This document shows positions 8,354 through 17,293 of a stretch of 20,380 bases of DNA, piece after piece (positions within the stretch are counted from its first letter, which is position 1; every line of letters begins with the position of its first letter). The position numbers and the translations under genes were made by a program. Origin of the DNA: Pseudomonadota bacterium. GTDB taxonomy: Bacteria; Pseudomonadota; Gammaproteobacteria; Burkholderiales; SHXO01. The notes beneath the pieces are model-generated. The model was not told the DNA's origin, did not search any database, and was given only the letters and a program-made list of their open reading frames with translations. The DNA is taken from assembly GCA_023430065.1 (NCBI GenBank), contig JAEZCG010000127.1, positions 1 through 20,380 of the forward strand. Direction: 5' to 3'.

Positions 8354-9886
8354 TCATCGGCGTGAGCGCGCGCTGCCGCTCAGGAGGCCGCCAAGGACGC
8401 CCCGCATGATCTGACGTCCGAGCTGCGAGCCGACGGAACGCGCCGCGCTCTTGGCCGCCGCTTCGAGCATGCCCTCGCGGCGGCCGCCCCGCGGTCCGGT
8501 GCTGCCCATGAGGATGCCGCCCAGTACGTCCATCACGCCGCCCGTGCCTGCCGGCTGGGCACCGGATCCGGCGTTGTCTGCGGTGGTGTCGTCGCCGGCC
8601 TGCGCGCGTGCGGTCGCGGCCTGTCTGAGCTTCTCGTAGGCGGATTCGCGATCCACTTCCTTCTCGTACCGGCCGAACAGCACGGAGCTGCGGATGACCT
8701 CCCGGCGCTCGTCGGGCGTCGCGGGACCGATGCGGCTGCCGGGCGCGAGGATCCACGCGCGCTGCACGATCCCGGGCCGTCCCTTCTCGTCCAGCATCGA
8801 CACCAGCGCCTCGCCCACGGCGAGTTCCGTGATGGCCCGCTCCGTATCGAGTTCCGGGTTCTGCCGCAGCGTGGTGGCGGCGGTCCTCACCGCCTTCTGG
8901 TCGCGCGGCGTGAACGCGCGCAGGGCGTGCTGCACACGGTTGCCCAGCTGACCGAGCACCGCCTCCGGCACGTCGAGCGGGTTCTGCGTGACGAAATACA
9001 CGCCCACGCCTTTCGAGCGGATCAGCCGAACCACCTGCTCGATCTTCTCGAGCAGGACCTTGGGCGCATCGTCGAACAGCAGGTGCGCCTCGTCGAAGAA
9101 GAACACCAGCTTCGGCTTGTCCGGGTCACCCACCTCCGGCAGCATCTCGAACAGCTCCGAAAGCAGCCATAGCAGCAGCGTGGCGTAGATCTTCGGTTGC
9201 TGCATCAGCTTGTCCGCGGTGAGGATGTTGATCACCCCGTCCCCGTTACCGGCGGTCTGCATCAGGTCGTCGATGTTCAGCGCCGGCTCGCCGAAGAAGC
9301 GCTCGCCGCCTTGTTCCTCGAGTTGCAGCAGGCCGCGCTGGATCGCCCCGATGCTCGCCGCCGACACGTTTCCGTAATCGGTCTTGAACTGGCGCGCGTT
9401 GTCGCCGACGAACTGGCACATTGCGCGCAGATCCTTGAGATCGAGCAGCAGCAAGCCGTTGTCGTCGGCGATCCTGAACACCAGCGTGAGCACGCCCGTC
9501 TGCGTGTCGTTCAGGTTGAGCATGCGCGCGAGCAGCAGCGGTCCCAGCTCGGAGACCGTGGAGCGCACCGGATGGCCCTGTTCGCCGAACACGTCCCAGA
9601 ACACCACCGGAGCCGCGCCGAACCGGGGCGCCGGCAAACCGTGTGCGTCGAGGCGCTCCTGCAGCTTGCTGCTCATCTTCCCCGCCTGGCTGAGCCCGGA
9701 CAGGTCGCCCTTCACATCCGCGAGGAAGACCGGGACGCCGATGCGGCTGAAGGCCTGCGCGAGCGTCTGCAGGGTGACGGTCTTGCCGGTTCCCGTGGCA
9801 CCGGTGACCAGCCCGTGGCGATTGGCCAGGGCCGGGAGCAGAAGGATCTCGTCCTTCGCCTTGGCGATCGTCAGCGGCTCTGACAT
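8354..9886 (-). CDS. yjgR: YjgR-type HerA-like ATPase (DUF853)
   Basis: A 510-residue P-loop ATPase of the HerA/FtsK-like group; the precise cellular role of YjgR proteins is not established. Length and the N terminus ([20 protein letters not shown], then [20 protein letters not shown]) match the E. coli YjgR type. Walker A is GATGTGKT (29-36), followed by [12 protein letters not shown]. Walker B is [11 protein letters not shown] (261-271). [20 protein letters not shown] (298-317) is the conserved sensor region. The C-terminal 80 residues are Gly/Ala-rich with small hydrophobic stretches ([20 protein letters not shown]), typical of the family. GGAG 9 bases before ATG 9886 supports the start. 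It is divergent from yebC. Confidence 0.93.
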   Translation of the reverse strand: MSEPLTIAKAKDEILLLPALANRHGLVTGATGTGKTVTLQTLAQAFSRIGVPVFLADVKGDLSGLSQAGKMSSKLQERLDAHGLPAPRFGAAPVVFWDVFGEQGHPVRSTVSELGPLLLARMLNLNDTQTGVLTLVFRIADDNGLLLLDLKDLRAMCQFVGDNARQFKTDYGNVSAASIGAIQRGLLQLEEQGGERFFGEPALNIDDLMQTAGNGDGVINILTADKLMQQPKIYATLLLWLLSELFEMLPEVGDPDKPKLVFFFDEAHLLFDDAPKVLLEKIEQVVRLIRSKGVGVYFVTQNPLDVPEAVLGQLGNRVQHALRAFTPRDQKAVRTAATTLRQNPELDTERAITELAVGEALVSMLDEKGRPGIVQRAWILAPGSRIGPATPDERREVIRSSVLFGRYEKEVDRESAYEKLRQAATARAQAGDDTTADNAGSGAQPAGTGGVMDVLGGILMGSTGPRGGRREGMLEAAAKSAARSVGSQLGRQIMRGVLGGLLSGSARSRR

Positions 9887-9904
9887 GACGGCGGCTCCGC
9901 AGGG

Positions 9905-9932
9905 TTGCTGTGATAAACTTTTGAATTATATC
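9905..9932. promoter_or_regulatory. Divergent promoter region between yjgR and yebC
   Basis: This is the only AT-rich patch (about 9909-9932) between the two divergent starts. On the plus strand, TTGCTG (9905-9910) lies 16 bases before TATATC (9927-9932), a fair sigma-70-like pair towards yebC. On the minus strand, a perfect TATAAT (9930-9925) faces yjgR, with no good -35 hexamer. The elements overlap, so the two directions may compete for polymerase. The remaining 108 bases to yebC form a leader in which I see no strong structure. Confidence 0.45.
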
Positions 9933-10040
9933 CGGGGGATGCGCGGATGCATTGATGTGCTTCCCAAGCTTCCGTTGCGCGGTTCTCGCTCGTGCGATCG
10001 CGACCCGGCAACATCGAAGGCCGCGGGGCTAGAGGTTCGT

Positions 10041-10766
10041 ATGGCAGGTCACAGCAAGTGGGCCAACATCAAGCACAAGAAGGCCGCGCAGGACGCCAAG
10101 CGCGGAAAGGTCTTCACGCGCCTGATCAAGGAAATCACCGTTGCCGCCAAGCTCGGCGGTGCGGACCCGAACATGAATCCGCGGCTGCGGCTCGGCATCG
10201 AGAAGGCCTATGAGGCCAACATGCCCAAGGACAACATCGAGCGCGCGATCAAGCGCGGCAGCGGTGAACTGGAAGGGGTCGATTACGAGGAACTGCGCTA
10301 CGAGGGCTACGGCATCGGGGGAGCAGCAGTGATGGTCGACTGCCTGACCGACAACCGCACGAGGACGGTGGCCGATGTCCGCCATGCCTTCACGAAGTAC
10401 GGCGGCAATCTCGGTACCGACGGGTCGGTGGCGTTCCTGTTCAAGCATTGCGGCCTGTTGGTGTTCGCGCCCGGCGTGAGCGAGGACAAACTCATGGAAA
10501 CCGCGATCGAAGGCGGTGCCGAGGATGTCGTCATGAACGACGATGGCAGCGCCGAGGTGGTGACCGCACCGGGCGACTTCTCCGCGGTGAAGGCGGCGCT
10601 GGAGCGGGCGGGGTTGGCGGCCGAACTGGCCGAGGTGACGATGAAGCCGAGCACCGAGAACGTGCTCACGGGCGAGGACGGGGTCCGCATGCAGAAGCTG
10701 CTGGACGCGCTCGAAGGCCTGGACGACGTGCAGGCCGTGTACACCACCGCCGTGGTCGTGGACTGA
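10041..10766 (+). CDS. yebC: YebC/PmpR family protein (TACO1-like)
   Basis: A 241-residue cytoplasmic protein of the YebC/TACO1 family. Members have been described as DNA-binding regulators and, for some, as factors that help ribosomes through difficult sequences such as proline runs. The N terminus [20 protein letters not shown] is diagnostic, followed by [13 protein letters not shown] and [17 protein letters not shown]. The central acidic domain includes [20 protein letters not shown] and the C-terminal region ends in [17 protein letters not shown] (10031-10035) stands 5 bases before the ATG. The reading frame stays open upstream to 9384 but homology starts only at 10041. It leads into ruvC after 14 bases, the classical yebC-ruvC order. 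Confidence 0.96.
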   Translation: MAGHSKWANIKHKKAAQDAKRGKVFTRLIKEITVAAKLGGADPNMNPRLRLGIEKAYEANMPKDNIERAIKRGSGELEGVDYEELRYEGYGIGGAAVMVDCLTDNRTRTVADVRHAFTKYGGNLGTDGSVAFLFKHCGLLVFAPGVSEDKLMETAIEGGAEDVVMNDDGSAEVVTAPGDFSAVKAALERAGLAAELAEVTMKPSTENVLTGEDGVRMQKLLDALEGLDDVQAVYTTAVVVD

Positions 10767-10780
10767 CCGGCGTCCGGTGC

Positions 10781-11329
10781 ATGGCCGGGGACGCGTCAGC
10801 CGCGGGCGCGGTACGGATCCTGGGCATCGACCCCGGCCTGCGTGTCACCGGCTTCGGCATCCTCGATCGCCACGGGCAGGTGTTGCGCTACGTCAGCAGC
10901 GGCGTGGTGCGCACGCCCGACGCGTCCCTGCCGGAGCGCCTGAAGACCATCCTCGACAGCCTGGCGCAGGTCATCGCGACGCACGGGCCCGATCAGGTCG
11001 CGGTGGAGCAGGTGTTCGTGAACGTCAACCCGCAGTCCACGCTGCGTCTCGGACAGGCCCGCGGCGCGGCCATCTGCGCAGCGGTTTCGCAGGGACTTCC
11101 GGTCGCGGAGTACACCGCGCTGCAGGTCAAGCAGGCGGTCGTGGGCAACGGTCATGCCGCGAAGGAGCAGGTGCAGGAAATGGTGCGCCGGCTGCTCGGG
11201 TTGCCGGCCGATCCCAGCGCGGACGCGGCCGATGCACTCGCCTGCGCGATCTGCCATGCGCACGGCGGACAGGGCCTTGGGCGGTTGGCCACCGCGGGCT
11301 ACCGGGTGCGCCACGGACGGCTGGTGTGA
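10781..11329 (+). CDS. ruvC: Crossover junction endodeoxyribonuclease RuvC
   Basis: Resolves Holliday junctions by symmetric nicking, working with the RuvAB branch-migration motor. The product has 182 residues. The four catalytic acids are all present and spaced as in E. coli, shifted by ten residues: Asp17 ([13 protein letters not shown]), Glu76 ([15 protein letters not shown]), Asp148 and Asp151 (SADAADALA). The ten extra N-terminal residues ([10 protein letters not shown]) precede the first strand. No strong ribosome-binding site is visible, but the gap from yebC is only 14 bases, so coupling is likely. ruvA follows after 13 bases. Confidence 0.96.
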   Translation: MAGDASAAGAVRILGIDPGLRVTGFGILDRHGQVLRYVSSGVVRTPDASLPERLKTILDSLAQVIATHGPDQVAVEQVFVNVNPQSTLRLGQARGAAICAAVSQGLPVAEYTALQVKQAVVGNGHAAKEQVQEMVRRLLGLPADPSADAADALACAICHAHGGQGLGRLATAGYRVRHGRLV

Positions 11330-11342
11330 GCAGGACACCGCG

Positions 11343-11921
11343 ATGATCGGACGCCTGAGCGGCATCCTGCTCGAGAAGCACCCGCCGCAGATCCTGGTCG
11401 ACGTGCAGGGCGTCGCCTACGAGGTGGACGTGCCGATGAGCACGTTCTATCAGCTGCCGGCCACCGGTCAGCGCGTGGTCCTGCACACCCAGCTCGTCGT
11501 GCGCGAGGACGCGCACCTGCTGTTCGGCTTCTCGACGGAGGCCGAGCGGCAGGCGTTCCGCCAGCTCGTGCGGATCTCCGGCATCGGTGCCCGCACCGCC
11601 CTGGCCGTTCTTTCCGGCATGACAGTGGACGAGCTCAACGTCGCAGTGGCAGCGCAGGACACTGCCCGGCTGATCAAGGTGCCGGGCATCGGGCGCAAGA
11701 CCGCCGAACGCCTGCTGCTGGAATTGCGCGACAAGCTGCAGGGCGTGGCGGCCGGGGGCACCGTGCCCGCCGGCGGCCCGCGCGAAGACGCCCTCAACGG
11801 GCTGCTGGCGCTCGGATACAGCGAAAAGGAGGCGAGCGCTGCATTGGGCAAGCTCGGCGCGGAACTCAGCGCGTCCGAAGCGATCCGTCAGGCGCTCCGT
11901 CTGCTCTCGAAGGTGAGTTGA
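11343..11921 (+). CDS. ruvA: Holliday junction DNA helicase subunit RuvA
   Basis: Tetrameric junction-binding protein that loads RuvB hexamers and holds the junction square-planar. The 192-residue product starts [16 protein letters not shown], giving the N-terminal OB-fold (about 1-63). Two helix-hairpin-helix motifs follow: [17 protein letters not shown] and [18 protein letters not shown] (about 75-135). The C-terminal domain III that contacts RuvB (about 147-192) includes [16 protein letters not shown]. The stop is only 4 bases before the next gene. Unusually, ruvB does not follow directly; two unknown secreted-protein genes lie between. Confidence 0.97.
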   Translation: MIGRLSGILLEKHPPQILVDVQGVAYEVDVPMSTFYQLPATGQRVVLHTQLVVREDAHLLFGFSTEAERQAFRQLVRISGIGARTALAVLSGMTVDELNVAVAAQDTARLIKVPGIGRKTAERLLLELRDKLQGVAAGGTVPAGGPREDALNGLLALGYSEKEASAALGKLGAELSASEAIRQALRLLSKVS

Positions 11922-11925
11922 AGCG

Positions 11926-12744
11926 ATGAATCGACGCAGGTGGGACGAGAGGTTGAAACGACCGGCGCGGGCCTTGACCCTTGCGCTCGTGTCATGCGTC
12001 GCGTTCGCGCACCCTGGCGCGCGTGCGGCGGAGCCAGGCGGCCTGAAGGAGCAGGCCGTCGCCAGGCTGGCGGCGACCCACGACCCCGCCATCTTCATCG
12101 CCGTGGGTCGCGTCTACGTGAAGCAGGCTGGATTGCTGGAGGCGCACCGGCTGCTCGCCGAACGCGGTCGCGCGGCGGAACTGGGCGCGGATTGGTCGCC
12201 CCGTGCCGTGGCGTGGATGGATGCGCAAGCGCAGCTCACGGCGCTGATCGACGACACGATCGCGCGGCGCATCGAGGATCCTGCATGGTTCCGCACCGCG
12301 TGGGGCGCGCTCGCCGCCACCGCGCTCAGCGCCGAGGAGGCGGACGAGATCGCCACGCACTTCAGCAGCGAGGGCGGCGCGCAGCAGCGCTCGGTGCTGG
12401 AGCTACTTCTGGTGGGTGAGACGCTGCTCGCGCGCTACACCTTCACCGAGCGCATCCGGTACGATGTCGCGGGCGCCGAGCACGAGATGCGCCAGTTGCA
12501 GGACACCTGGTGGGTGAACGATCATCGGCGCGTGTACGACTTCACCCGCTACCCGAACGCCATCCGCTTCGCATCCCAGGATCCGGGCGTCAAGTACAGC
12601 AAGATGTTGGCGATTCAGGGCATCGACGCGATCAACCGCCATTTCGACGCGGTGGCGGACGAGGTCCGCGCGCAGGTGCGGAGCGAGTCGGCACGGGTGG
12701 ACGCGGCCGTGGCGCGTCATCGTTCCGCGCAGAGTACGCGCTGA
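11926..12744 (+). CDS. Exported protein of unknown function (paralogue A, between ruvA and ruvB)
   Basis: I do not recognise this 272-residue protein. It has an N-terminal export signal: basic start (MNRRRWDERLKRPAR), hydrophobic core ALTLALVSCVAFA and a plausible signal peptidase I site at ARA-AEP (34/35). LVSC (21-24) could instead act as a lipobox, so a lipoprotein is possible. The mature part is mainly helical. It aligns with the next gene: IAVGRVYVKQ (58-67), LGADW (86-90), RRIEDPAW, ATALSAEEADEIATHFSSEGGAQQ (131-154), GAEHEMRQLQD (183-193) and a last shared helix around DPGVKYSKMLAIQGID. The segment with S-EE-D-IATHF--E-G-QQ resembles the DUF2059 signature, a weak inference. The start lies 4 bases after the ruvA stop, so it is probably translated in the ruv operon. 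Confidence 0.85.
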   Translation: MNRRRWDERLKRPARALTLALVSCVAFAHPGARAAEPGGLKEQAVARLAATHDPAIFIAVGRVYVKQAGLLEAHRLLAERGRAAELGADWSPRAVAWMDAQAQLTALIDDTIARRIEDPAWFRTAWGALAATALSAEEADEIATHFSSEGGAQQRSVLELLLVGETLLARYTFTERIRYDVAGAEHEMRQLQDTWWVNDHRRVYDFTRYPNAIRFASQDPGVKYSKMLAIQGIDAINRHFDAVADEVRAQVRSESARVDAAVARHRSAQSTR

Positions 12745-12802
12745 GCGGCTGCGCGCACCCATCGAGGCCGAACGAAGGACGACAGCCGGGAACGCACAAG
12801 AC

Positions 12803-13561
12803 ATGAACCTGTATCGATGGATGGGGGCCGCGGTGGTAGCGCTCTGGCTGGGCAGCGCGGGCGCCGCGGAGATGGAGAAGGGTGAACGGCTGTTCAACCA
12901 TCACGATCTCAAGACCACCGTCGCCATCGGCGATTACTACCTGAAGCAGGAGAGCATCGTCGCCGCGCGCGACTTCCTGCGCAGCCTGGGCATCGCCCAG
13001 GACCTGGGCGCAGGGTGGACGGCGTCCAACCCTCACTGGAGGGAGGCGGAAGCGGCCATCGTCGCGCACCTCATGCGTCAGGTGCGCCGCGACTTCTCGA
13101 GCATGGAGTGGCTGTCCGAGGAGTGGTCCCGGATGAACGCGACCGAGTTCAGCGAGCAGGACCTGGACACGCTGCTGGCGCACTTCGGCACGGAGGTCGG
13201 ACGCAAGCAGGTGATGATCGTCGACCACAGCATCGCGTTCCACGTGATCAGCACGCTCACGATGATGGGCAGGATCCAGGAGAACCTGCCGGGCGCCGAG
13301 GCCGACCGCAAGCGTATGCAGGACCTCTATCACGACGAGGACCGCGACATGCGCTTCGACACGGACGAGAACCCCGAGGGCAACAAGTTCGCGCTGTCTC
13401 CGACGGGCAAGAAGTACTTCATCAACGCCGTGATGAAGGTGACCGGCATGGTGAACCAACGCCTGTCGCGCACCGCGGCGGAGCTGCCGGCGCGGATCGA
13501 TCCTGCTGCCGCCGAGATTCAGGCTGCGCTGCAGGGGTTCCGCAGAGGCGGGGCCAGTTGA
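12803..13561 (+). CDS. Exported protein of unknown function (paralogue B, between ruvA and ruvB)
   Basis: A 252-residue protein I do not recognise. A clean Sec signal ([20 protein letters not shown], cleavage near AGA-AEM at 21/22) predicts a periplasmic location. It is a diverged paralogue of the preceding product. Shared landmarks are IGDYYLKQ (42-49), LGAGW (68-72), [33 protein letters not shown] (113-136), [11 protein letters not shown] (164-174) and the final helix [15 protein letters not shown], ending with AAELPA where paralogue A has ADEVRA. Paralogue B has its own acidic insert ([18 protein letters not shown], 176-193), which might bind a cation; that is inference. The 58-base gap before it holds no terminator or promoter I can see, and ruvB starts 25 bases after it. 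Confidence 0.86.
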   Translation: MNLYRWMGAAVVALWLGSAGAAEMEKGERLFNHHDLKTTVAIGDYYLKQESIVAARDFLRSLGIAQDLGAGWTASNPHWREAEAAIVAHLMRQVRRDFSSMEWLSEEWSRMNATEFSEQDLDTLLAHFGTEVGRKQVMIVDHSIAFHVISTLTMMGRIQENLPGAEADRKRMQDLYHDEDRDMRFDTDENPEGNKFALSPTGKKYFINAVMKVTGMVNQRLSRTAAELPARIDPAAAEIQAALQGFRRGGAS

Positions 13562-13586
13562 GGCGAAAGCGCGACGGAGGCTTCCC

Positions 13587-14630
13587 ATGATCGAGACCGA
13601 CCGCCTGCTCGCACCCGAGCACGCCTCCCCTCAGGAGGAGGCGCTGGAGCGGGCGCTGCGACCGAAGCAGCTGTCCGACTACGTGGGACAGGAGAAGCTG
13701 CGCGCGCAGCTGTCGATCTTCGTCGAGGCCGCGCGCCGGCGCCGGGAAGCGCTGGATCACGTGCTGCTGTTCGGCCCGCCTGGGCTGGGCAAGACCACGC
13801 TCGCGCACATCGTGGCGCGCGAGATGGGCGTCAACCTGCGCCAGACGTCCGGTCCGGTCCTGGAGCGGCCGGGGGATCTGGCCGCGCTGCTCACGAACCT
13901 CGAACCGAACGACGTGCTGTTCATCGACGAGATCCACCGCCTCTCTCCGGTGGTCGAGGAGATTCTCTACCCGGCACTCGAGGACTTCCAGATCGACATC
14001 ATGATCGGCGAGGGCCCCGCCGCGCGCTCGGTCAAGCTCGACCTGCCCCCGTTCACACTGGTCGGCGCGACCACGCGTGCGGGCATGCTCACCAATCCCC
14101 TGCGGGACCGCTTCGGCATCGTCTCGCGTCTGGAGTTCTACACACCGCAGGAACTGACGCTGATCGTGGAGCGCTCGGCGCGTCTGCTCGCCGTGAGCAT
14201 TCAGACCGAGGGTGCGCTCGAGATCGCCTCGCGCTCGCGCGGTACGCCGCGCATCGCCAACCGGCTGCTGCGCCGGGTGCGCGACTATGCGGAGGTAAAG
14301 GGCGAAGGCGTGGTGTCGCGCGACATGGCGGACGCCGCCCTGCGCATGCTCGACGTAGACAATGCGGGCTTCGACGTCATGGACCGCAAGCTGCTGCTGG
14401 CGGTGCTCGAGAAGTTCGGCGGCGGACCGGTGGGTCTCGACAACCTCGCTGCCGCCATCGGCGAAGAACGCGACACGATCGAGGACGTGCTCGAGCCGTT
14501 TCTCATCCAGCAGGGCTATTTGCAGCGCACGCCGCGCGGGCGCGTGGCGACGCTGTCCGCCTACCGGCACTTCGGCTTGGCGATGCCGCAGCGCTCGTCC
14601 AGCGGCGATCTGTGGAATGCCGCCTCCTGA
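13587..14630 (+). CDS. ruvB: Holliday junction branch-migration ATPase RuvB
   Basis: Hexameric AAA+ motor that drives branch migration with RuvA. The 347-residue product has the family pattern: [19 protein letters not shown], Walker A GPPGLGKT (63-70), Walker [10 protein letters not shown] (111-119, Asp114-Glu115), sensor 1 [19 protein letters not shown] with the arginine finger region, sensor 2 [19 protein letters not shown], and the winged helix ending [16 protein letters not shown] (13574-13578) stands 8 bases before the ATG. The last 14 bases overlap the proposed start of ybgC, linking the ruv genes to the Tol-Pal cluster. Confidence 0.97.
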   Translation: MIETDRLLAPEHASPQEEALERALRPKQLSDYVGQEKLRAQLSIFVEAARRRREALDHVLLFGPPGLGKTTLAHIVAREMGVNLRQTSGPVLERPGDLAALLTNLEPNDVLFIDEIHRLSPVVEEILYPALEDFQIDIMIGEGPAARSVKLDLPPFTLVGATTRAGMLTNPLRDRFGIVSRLEFYTPQELTLIVERSARLLAVSIQTEGALEIASRSRGTPRIANRLLRRVRDYAEVKGEGVVSRDMADAALRMLDVDNAGFDVMDRKLLLAVLEKFGGGPVGLDNLAAAIGEERDTIEDVLEPFLIQQGYLQRTPRGRVATLSAYRHFGLAMPQRSSSGDLWNAAS

Positions 14631-15060
14631 GGCCGTGCCGGATGCCGGCCCCCCCGCCTTCGGCATCGATCTTCGCGTGTACTACCAGGACACGGACGCG
14701 GGCGGCGTGGTCTATCACGCGCACTACCTGAACTTCTTCGAGCGTGCACGCACCGAGTGGCTCCGGCACCTCGGATACGACGTGGCGGAGATGGCGCGCA
14801 GGGGACATCTGTTCATCGTGCGACGCATGCAACTGCGCTTCCTGCGTCCCGCCCTGCTCGACGACAGTCTGCGGGTGAGCGTCGTGCTGGAACGGCTGGG
14901 CCGCGCCCAGATGACCCTGCTTCAGCGCGTGACGCGCGCCTCGGAGGATCTGGTGGAGGCGAGCGTCAATCTGGCATGCGTCGACCCGCGCGGTTTCCGC
15001 CCGGTCGCGCTGCCGGCGTCGCTCCACGGCGAACTGGCGGCTGGCGCATCGAGAACCTAG
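14617..15060 (+). CDS. ybgC: Acyl-CoA thioesterase YbgC (Tol-Pal associated)
   Basis: A hot-dog fold thioesterase that hydrolyses acyl-CoA and has been linked to phospholipid metabolism at the inner membrane. The diagnostic stretch [20 protein letters not shown] (21-40), followed by [10 protein letters not shown], contains catalytic Asp27, equivalent to E. coli Asp18. The 147-residue length is a little above E. coli (134) owing to a Pro-rich N terminus ([15 protein letters not shown]). ATG 14617 lies inside the end of ruvB. A GTG at 14635 is an alternative that would drop six residues; neither has a convincing ribosome-binding site. It is the first gene of the Tol-Pal cluster, as usual. Confidence 0.93.
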   Translation: MPPPEAVPDAGPPAFGIDLRVYYQDTDAGGVVYHAHYLNFFERARTEWLRHLGYDVAEMARRGHLFIVRRMQLRFLRPALLDDSLRVSVVLERLGRAQMTLLQRVTRASEDLVEASVNLACVDPRGFRPVALPASLHGELAAGASRT

Positions 15061-15080
15061 CAGAACGGAAAGGAGCAAGC

Positions 15081-15776
15081 GTGAACGTCACACACGACCT
15101 GTCGATGATCGCCCTGATCGGGCAGGCAAGCCTGCTGGTGAAGCTGGTCATGCTCCTGCTGATGGTGATGTCGCTTGCCTCCTGGTGGTTCATCTTCCGC
15201 AAGGCCTTCGTGCTGCGCGACACGCGCCGCAAGTCCGAGGATTTCGAACGCACGTTCTGGAGCGGTCCCGACCTGAACCAGCTGTTTCAATCGATCGTCA
15301 ACGGCCGGCGCACCCCGGCGAGCATGGAGCGGATCTTCGAAGCCGGCTTCCGCGAGTTCGTCAAGCTCAGGCGCCAGAGCGCCCAGCAGATCGCGGTGGT
15401 GATGGATGGCACACGACGGGCGATGCGCGCGACCTACCAGCGCGAACTCGACTACCTCGAGGCCCACCTGTCCTTTCTCGCCACGGTCGGCTCGGTGAGC
15501 CCATACGTCGGTCTGCTCGGCACCGTCTGGGGCATCATGAATGCCTTCCGCGGCCTCGCCAACGTCCAGCAGGCCACGCTCGGCCAGGTCGCGCCGGGGA
15601 TTGCCGAGGCCCTGATCGCCACCGCCATCGGCCTGTTCGCCGCGATTCCCGCGGTGGTCGCGTTCAACTACTACGTGCGCGAGATCGATCGGCTGTCCAC
15701 CCGCTTCGAGACCTTCATGGAGGAGTTCTCCAACATCCTGCAGCGACAGGGCGGCAATACGGTGCCGACCGCTTGA
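15081..15776 (+). CDS. tolQ: Tol-Pal proton-channel subunit TolQ
   Basis: Inner-membrane subunit of the TolQ-TolR motor, homologous to ExbB and MotA, which uses the proton gradient to energise TolA. The 231-residue product has three membrane helices: about 18-38 (SLLVKLVMLLLMVMSLASWW), 131-157 (SFLATVGSVSPYVGLLGTVW then GIMNAF) and 172-196 (PGIAEALIATAIGLFAAIPA then VVAFN). The family signature GLLGTVWGIMNAF and the Thr/Ala-rich third helix are conserved. The start is GTG, supported by AGGAG (15071-15075) 5 bases upstream; an ATG further in would cut into the conserved N terminus. Confidence 0.97.
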   Translation: MNVTHDLSMIALIGQASLLVKLVMLLLMVMSLASWWFIFRKAFVLRDTRRKSEDFERTFWSGPDLNQLFQSIVNGRRTPASMERIFEAGFREFVKLRRQSAQQIAVVMDGTRRAMRATYQRELDYLEAHLSFLATVGSVSPYVGLLGTVWGIMNAFRGLANVQQATLGQVAPGIAEALIATAIGLFAAIPAVVAFNYYVREIDRLSTRFETFMEEFSNILQRQGGNTVPTA

Positions 15777-15786
15777 GGAGCGCGCG

Positions 15787-16203
15787 ATGAGCGAGCGACG
15801 CCGCAAGTCGCGGATGATGAACCAGATCAACGTCGTGCCCTACATCGACGTGATGCTGGTGTTGCTGGTCATCTTCATGGTCACCGCCCCGCTGATCAAT
15901 ACCAGCGTGGTGGAACTGCCGTCGGTCAGCCGCAGCACGGCGCCGCCGGTGGCGCCGCTGGAACTGCTGGTGCGCAAGGATGGCCGCATCGCGTTGCGCG
16001 ACACGAACGGCAAGGAGCGCCCGGTGGATCGCGACACCCTGGTCTACGAGGTCAAGCAGCGTCTCGGGACCAGTCAAGATCAGGCGGTGGTGATCGCCGC
16101 GGACCGGGACGTGGCCTATCGGCACGTCGTCGAGGTGATGGACCTGCTTCAGAGCAACGGCATCCCACGCGTGGGCCTGCTCACGCGGCCGGTGGGGCGA
16201 TGA
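15787..16203 (+). CDS. tolR: Tol-Pal proton-channel subunit TolR
   Basis: ExbD/MotB-like partner of TolQ. One N-terminal membrane helix (about 17-36) carries the essential proton-relay Asp21 in VPYIDVMLVLLVIFMVTAP. A periplasmic domain (about 50-138) follows, with the dimerisation core LLVRKDGRIALRD and QAVVIAADRDVAYRHVVEVM. Length 138 is normal. It begins 10 bases after tolQ, with GAGGAG just upstream. Confidence 0.97.
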   Translation: MSERRRKSRMMNQINVVPYIDVMLVLLVIFMVTAPLINTSVVELPSVSRSTAPPVAPLELLVRKDGRIALRDTNGKERPVDRDTLVYEVKQRLGTSQDQAVVIAADRDVAYRHVVEVMDLLQSNGIPRVGLLTRPVGR

Positions 16204-16222
16204 GCAGCAGGAGCGGTCCGGC

Positions 16223-17236
16223 ATGTTGAGACGAGGTGGTGAGCCGGGCCGAATGGCCTCCGCCGCGCTGGCGGTCGCCGTGCATGCGGCGTTCTTCGCG
16301 TTTCTCTACTTCGGCGTCAGCTGGCAGCCGAAGGAGCAGGAGCCGCTGGTAGCCGAGTTGTGGTCCGAGCTGCCCAAGCCGAAACCCGTGACCGCGCGGC
16401 CCGAGCAGCCTGCGCCGCCACCGCCTGCACGCAAGCCCGAACCCAGGCCCGAGCCCAAGCGCGAACCCAAGCCGGAAGCCAGGCCGAAGCCCAAGCCGGA
16501 GCCGCGGCAACCGGCCAAGGCGCCCGCGCCGAGCAAGGCCGACATCCAGCTCAAGGCGCGCCAGCAGAAGGAACTGGAGCAGAAGAAGCGCAAGGAGGCC
16601 GAGGAGGCACAGCGCCGCGTGCGCGAGGAGCAGGCACGCAAGGAAGCCGAGCGCAAGCGTGTCGAGGAGGAGGAAAAGAAGGAGAAGGAGGCAGCGAAGC
16701 AGGCGGAGGAGCAGCGCAAGCGCGAGGAGCAGGCGCGACAGGAGGAACTGCGCAAGCAGGAGGAAGCCAAACGCCAGGAAGAGGAACGCAGACTGGATGA
16801 GGAGCGCCGTCAGCAGGAAGCGAAGCTGGAGGCCGAGGCCGAAGAGCGTCGCCACGCGATCCTGGAAGAGCAGCGCAAGCTGGCAGCCGCGCGCAAGGCC
16901 GAAGCCGAGCGTGCCGCGGCACGCAAGGCCGAGGCCGATCGTGTTGCGGCACTGGCCAAGGAGTTGGCAGCCTGGCAGCAGCGCATCCAGCAACGCATCC
17001 GAAGCAAGGTGGTGGTACCTTCCGGCACACCCGAGAGCGCGCAGGCCGAGTACGTGATCACGGTGATCCCCGGAGGAGACGTCCTGTCGGTGCGGCTCAA
17101 GCGCGGCAGCGGATTTCCCGCGTACGACCAGGCGGTCGAGCGGGCCATCCTCGCCGCGTCGCCGCTGCCGGTGCCCAGCGACCCGCAACTGTTCCAGCAG
17201 CTGCGGGAACTCAACCTCGTATTCCGTCCGGGCTGA
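16223..17236 (+). CDS. tolA: Periplasm-spanning protein TolA
   Basis: Links the TolQR motor to Pal and TolB across the periplasm and recruits the system to division sites. The 337 residues divide into an N-terminal membrane anchor (about 12-32, AALAVAVHAAFFAFLYFGVS), a Pro/Lys/Glu-rich stretch (about 50-105, many PKPEP-like units, TonB-like), a long charged Ala/Glu/Lys/Arg helix (about 110-250) and a C-terminal domain (about 253-337) with EYVITVIPGGDVLSV and YDQAVERAI, ending LNLVFRPG. His21 of the anchor corresponds to the His that contacts TolQ in E. coli; the Ser four residues before it is Ala17 here. No paired cysteines are seen in the C-terminal domain. AGGAG (16210-16214) stands 8 bases before the ATG. 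Confidence 0.95.
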   Translation: MLRRGGEPGRMASAALAVAVHAAFFAFLYFGVSWQPKEQEPLVAELWSELPKPKPVTARPEQPAPPPPARKPEPRPEPKREPKPEARPKPKPEPRQPAKAPAPSKADIQLKARQQKELEQKKRKEAEEAQRRVREEQARKEAERKRVEEEEKKEKEAAKQAEEQRKREEQARQEELRKQEEAKRQEEERRLDEERRQQEAKLEAEAEERRHAILEEQRKLAAARKAEAERAAARKAEADRVAALAKELAAWQQRIQQRIRSKVVVPSGTPESAQAEYVITVIPGGDVLSVRLKRGSGFPAYDQAVERAILAASPLPVPSDPQLFQQLRELNLVFRPG

Positions 17237-17275
17237 TCGGTATGCGGCTGCAATGCAGGCCCGGTCGGAATCGAA

Positions 17276-17284
17276 TGTTATAAT
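17276..17284 (+). promoter_or_regulatory. Extended -10 promoter for tolB
   Basis: TGTTATAAT (17276-17284) is a perfect extended -10 element (TG, one base, TATAAT) inside a GC-rich region. No good -35 hexamer is present, which extended -10 promoters tolerate. An 11-base palindrome CTGCAATGCAG (17248-17258) lies just upstream and could be an operator. Expected transcription start is near 17291-17294, essentially at the tolB start codon. Confidence 0.6.
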
Positions 17285-17293
17285 TTTGTGCCG

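Noticed and set aside
9384-10040. In-frame upstream extension of yebC by over 200 codons
   Set aside because: The extension is antisense to yjgR, and the YebC family N terminus ([14 protein letters not shown]) starts exactly at 10041 with an AGAGG site before it.
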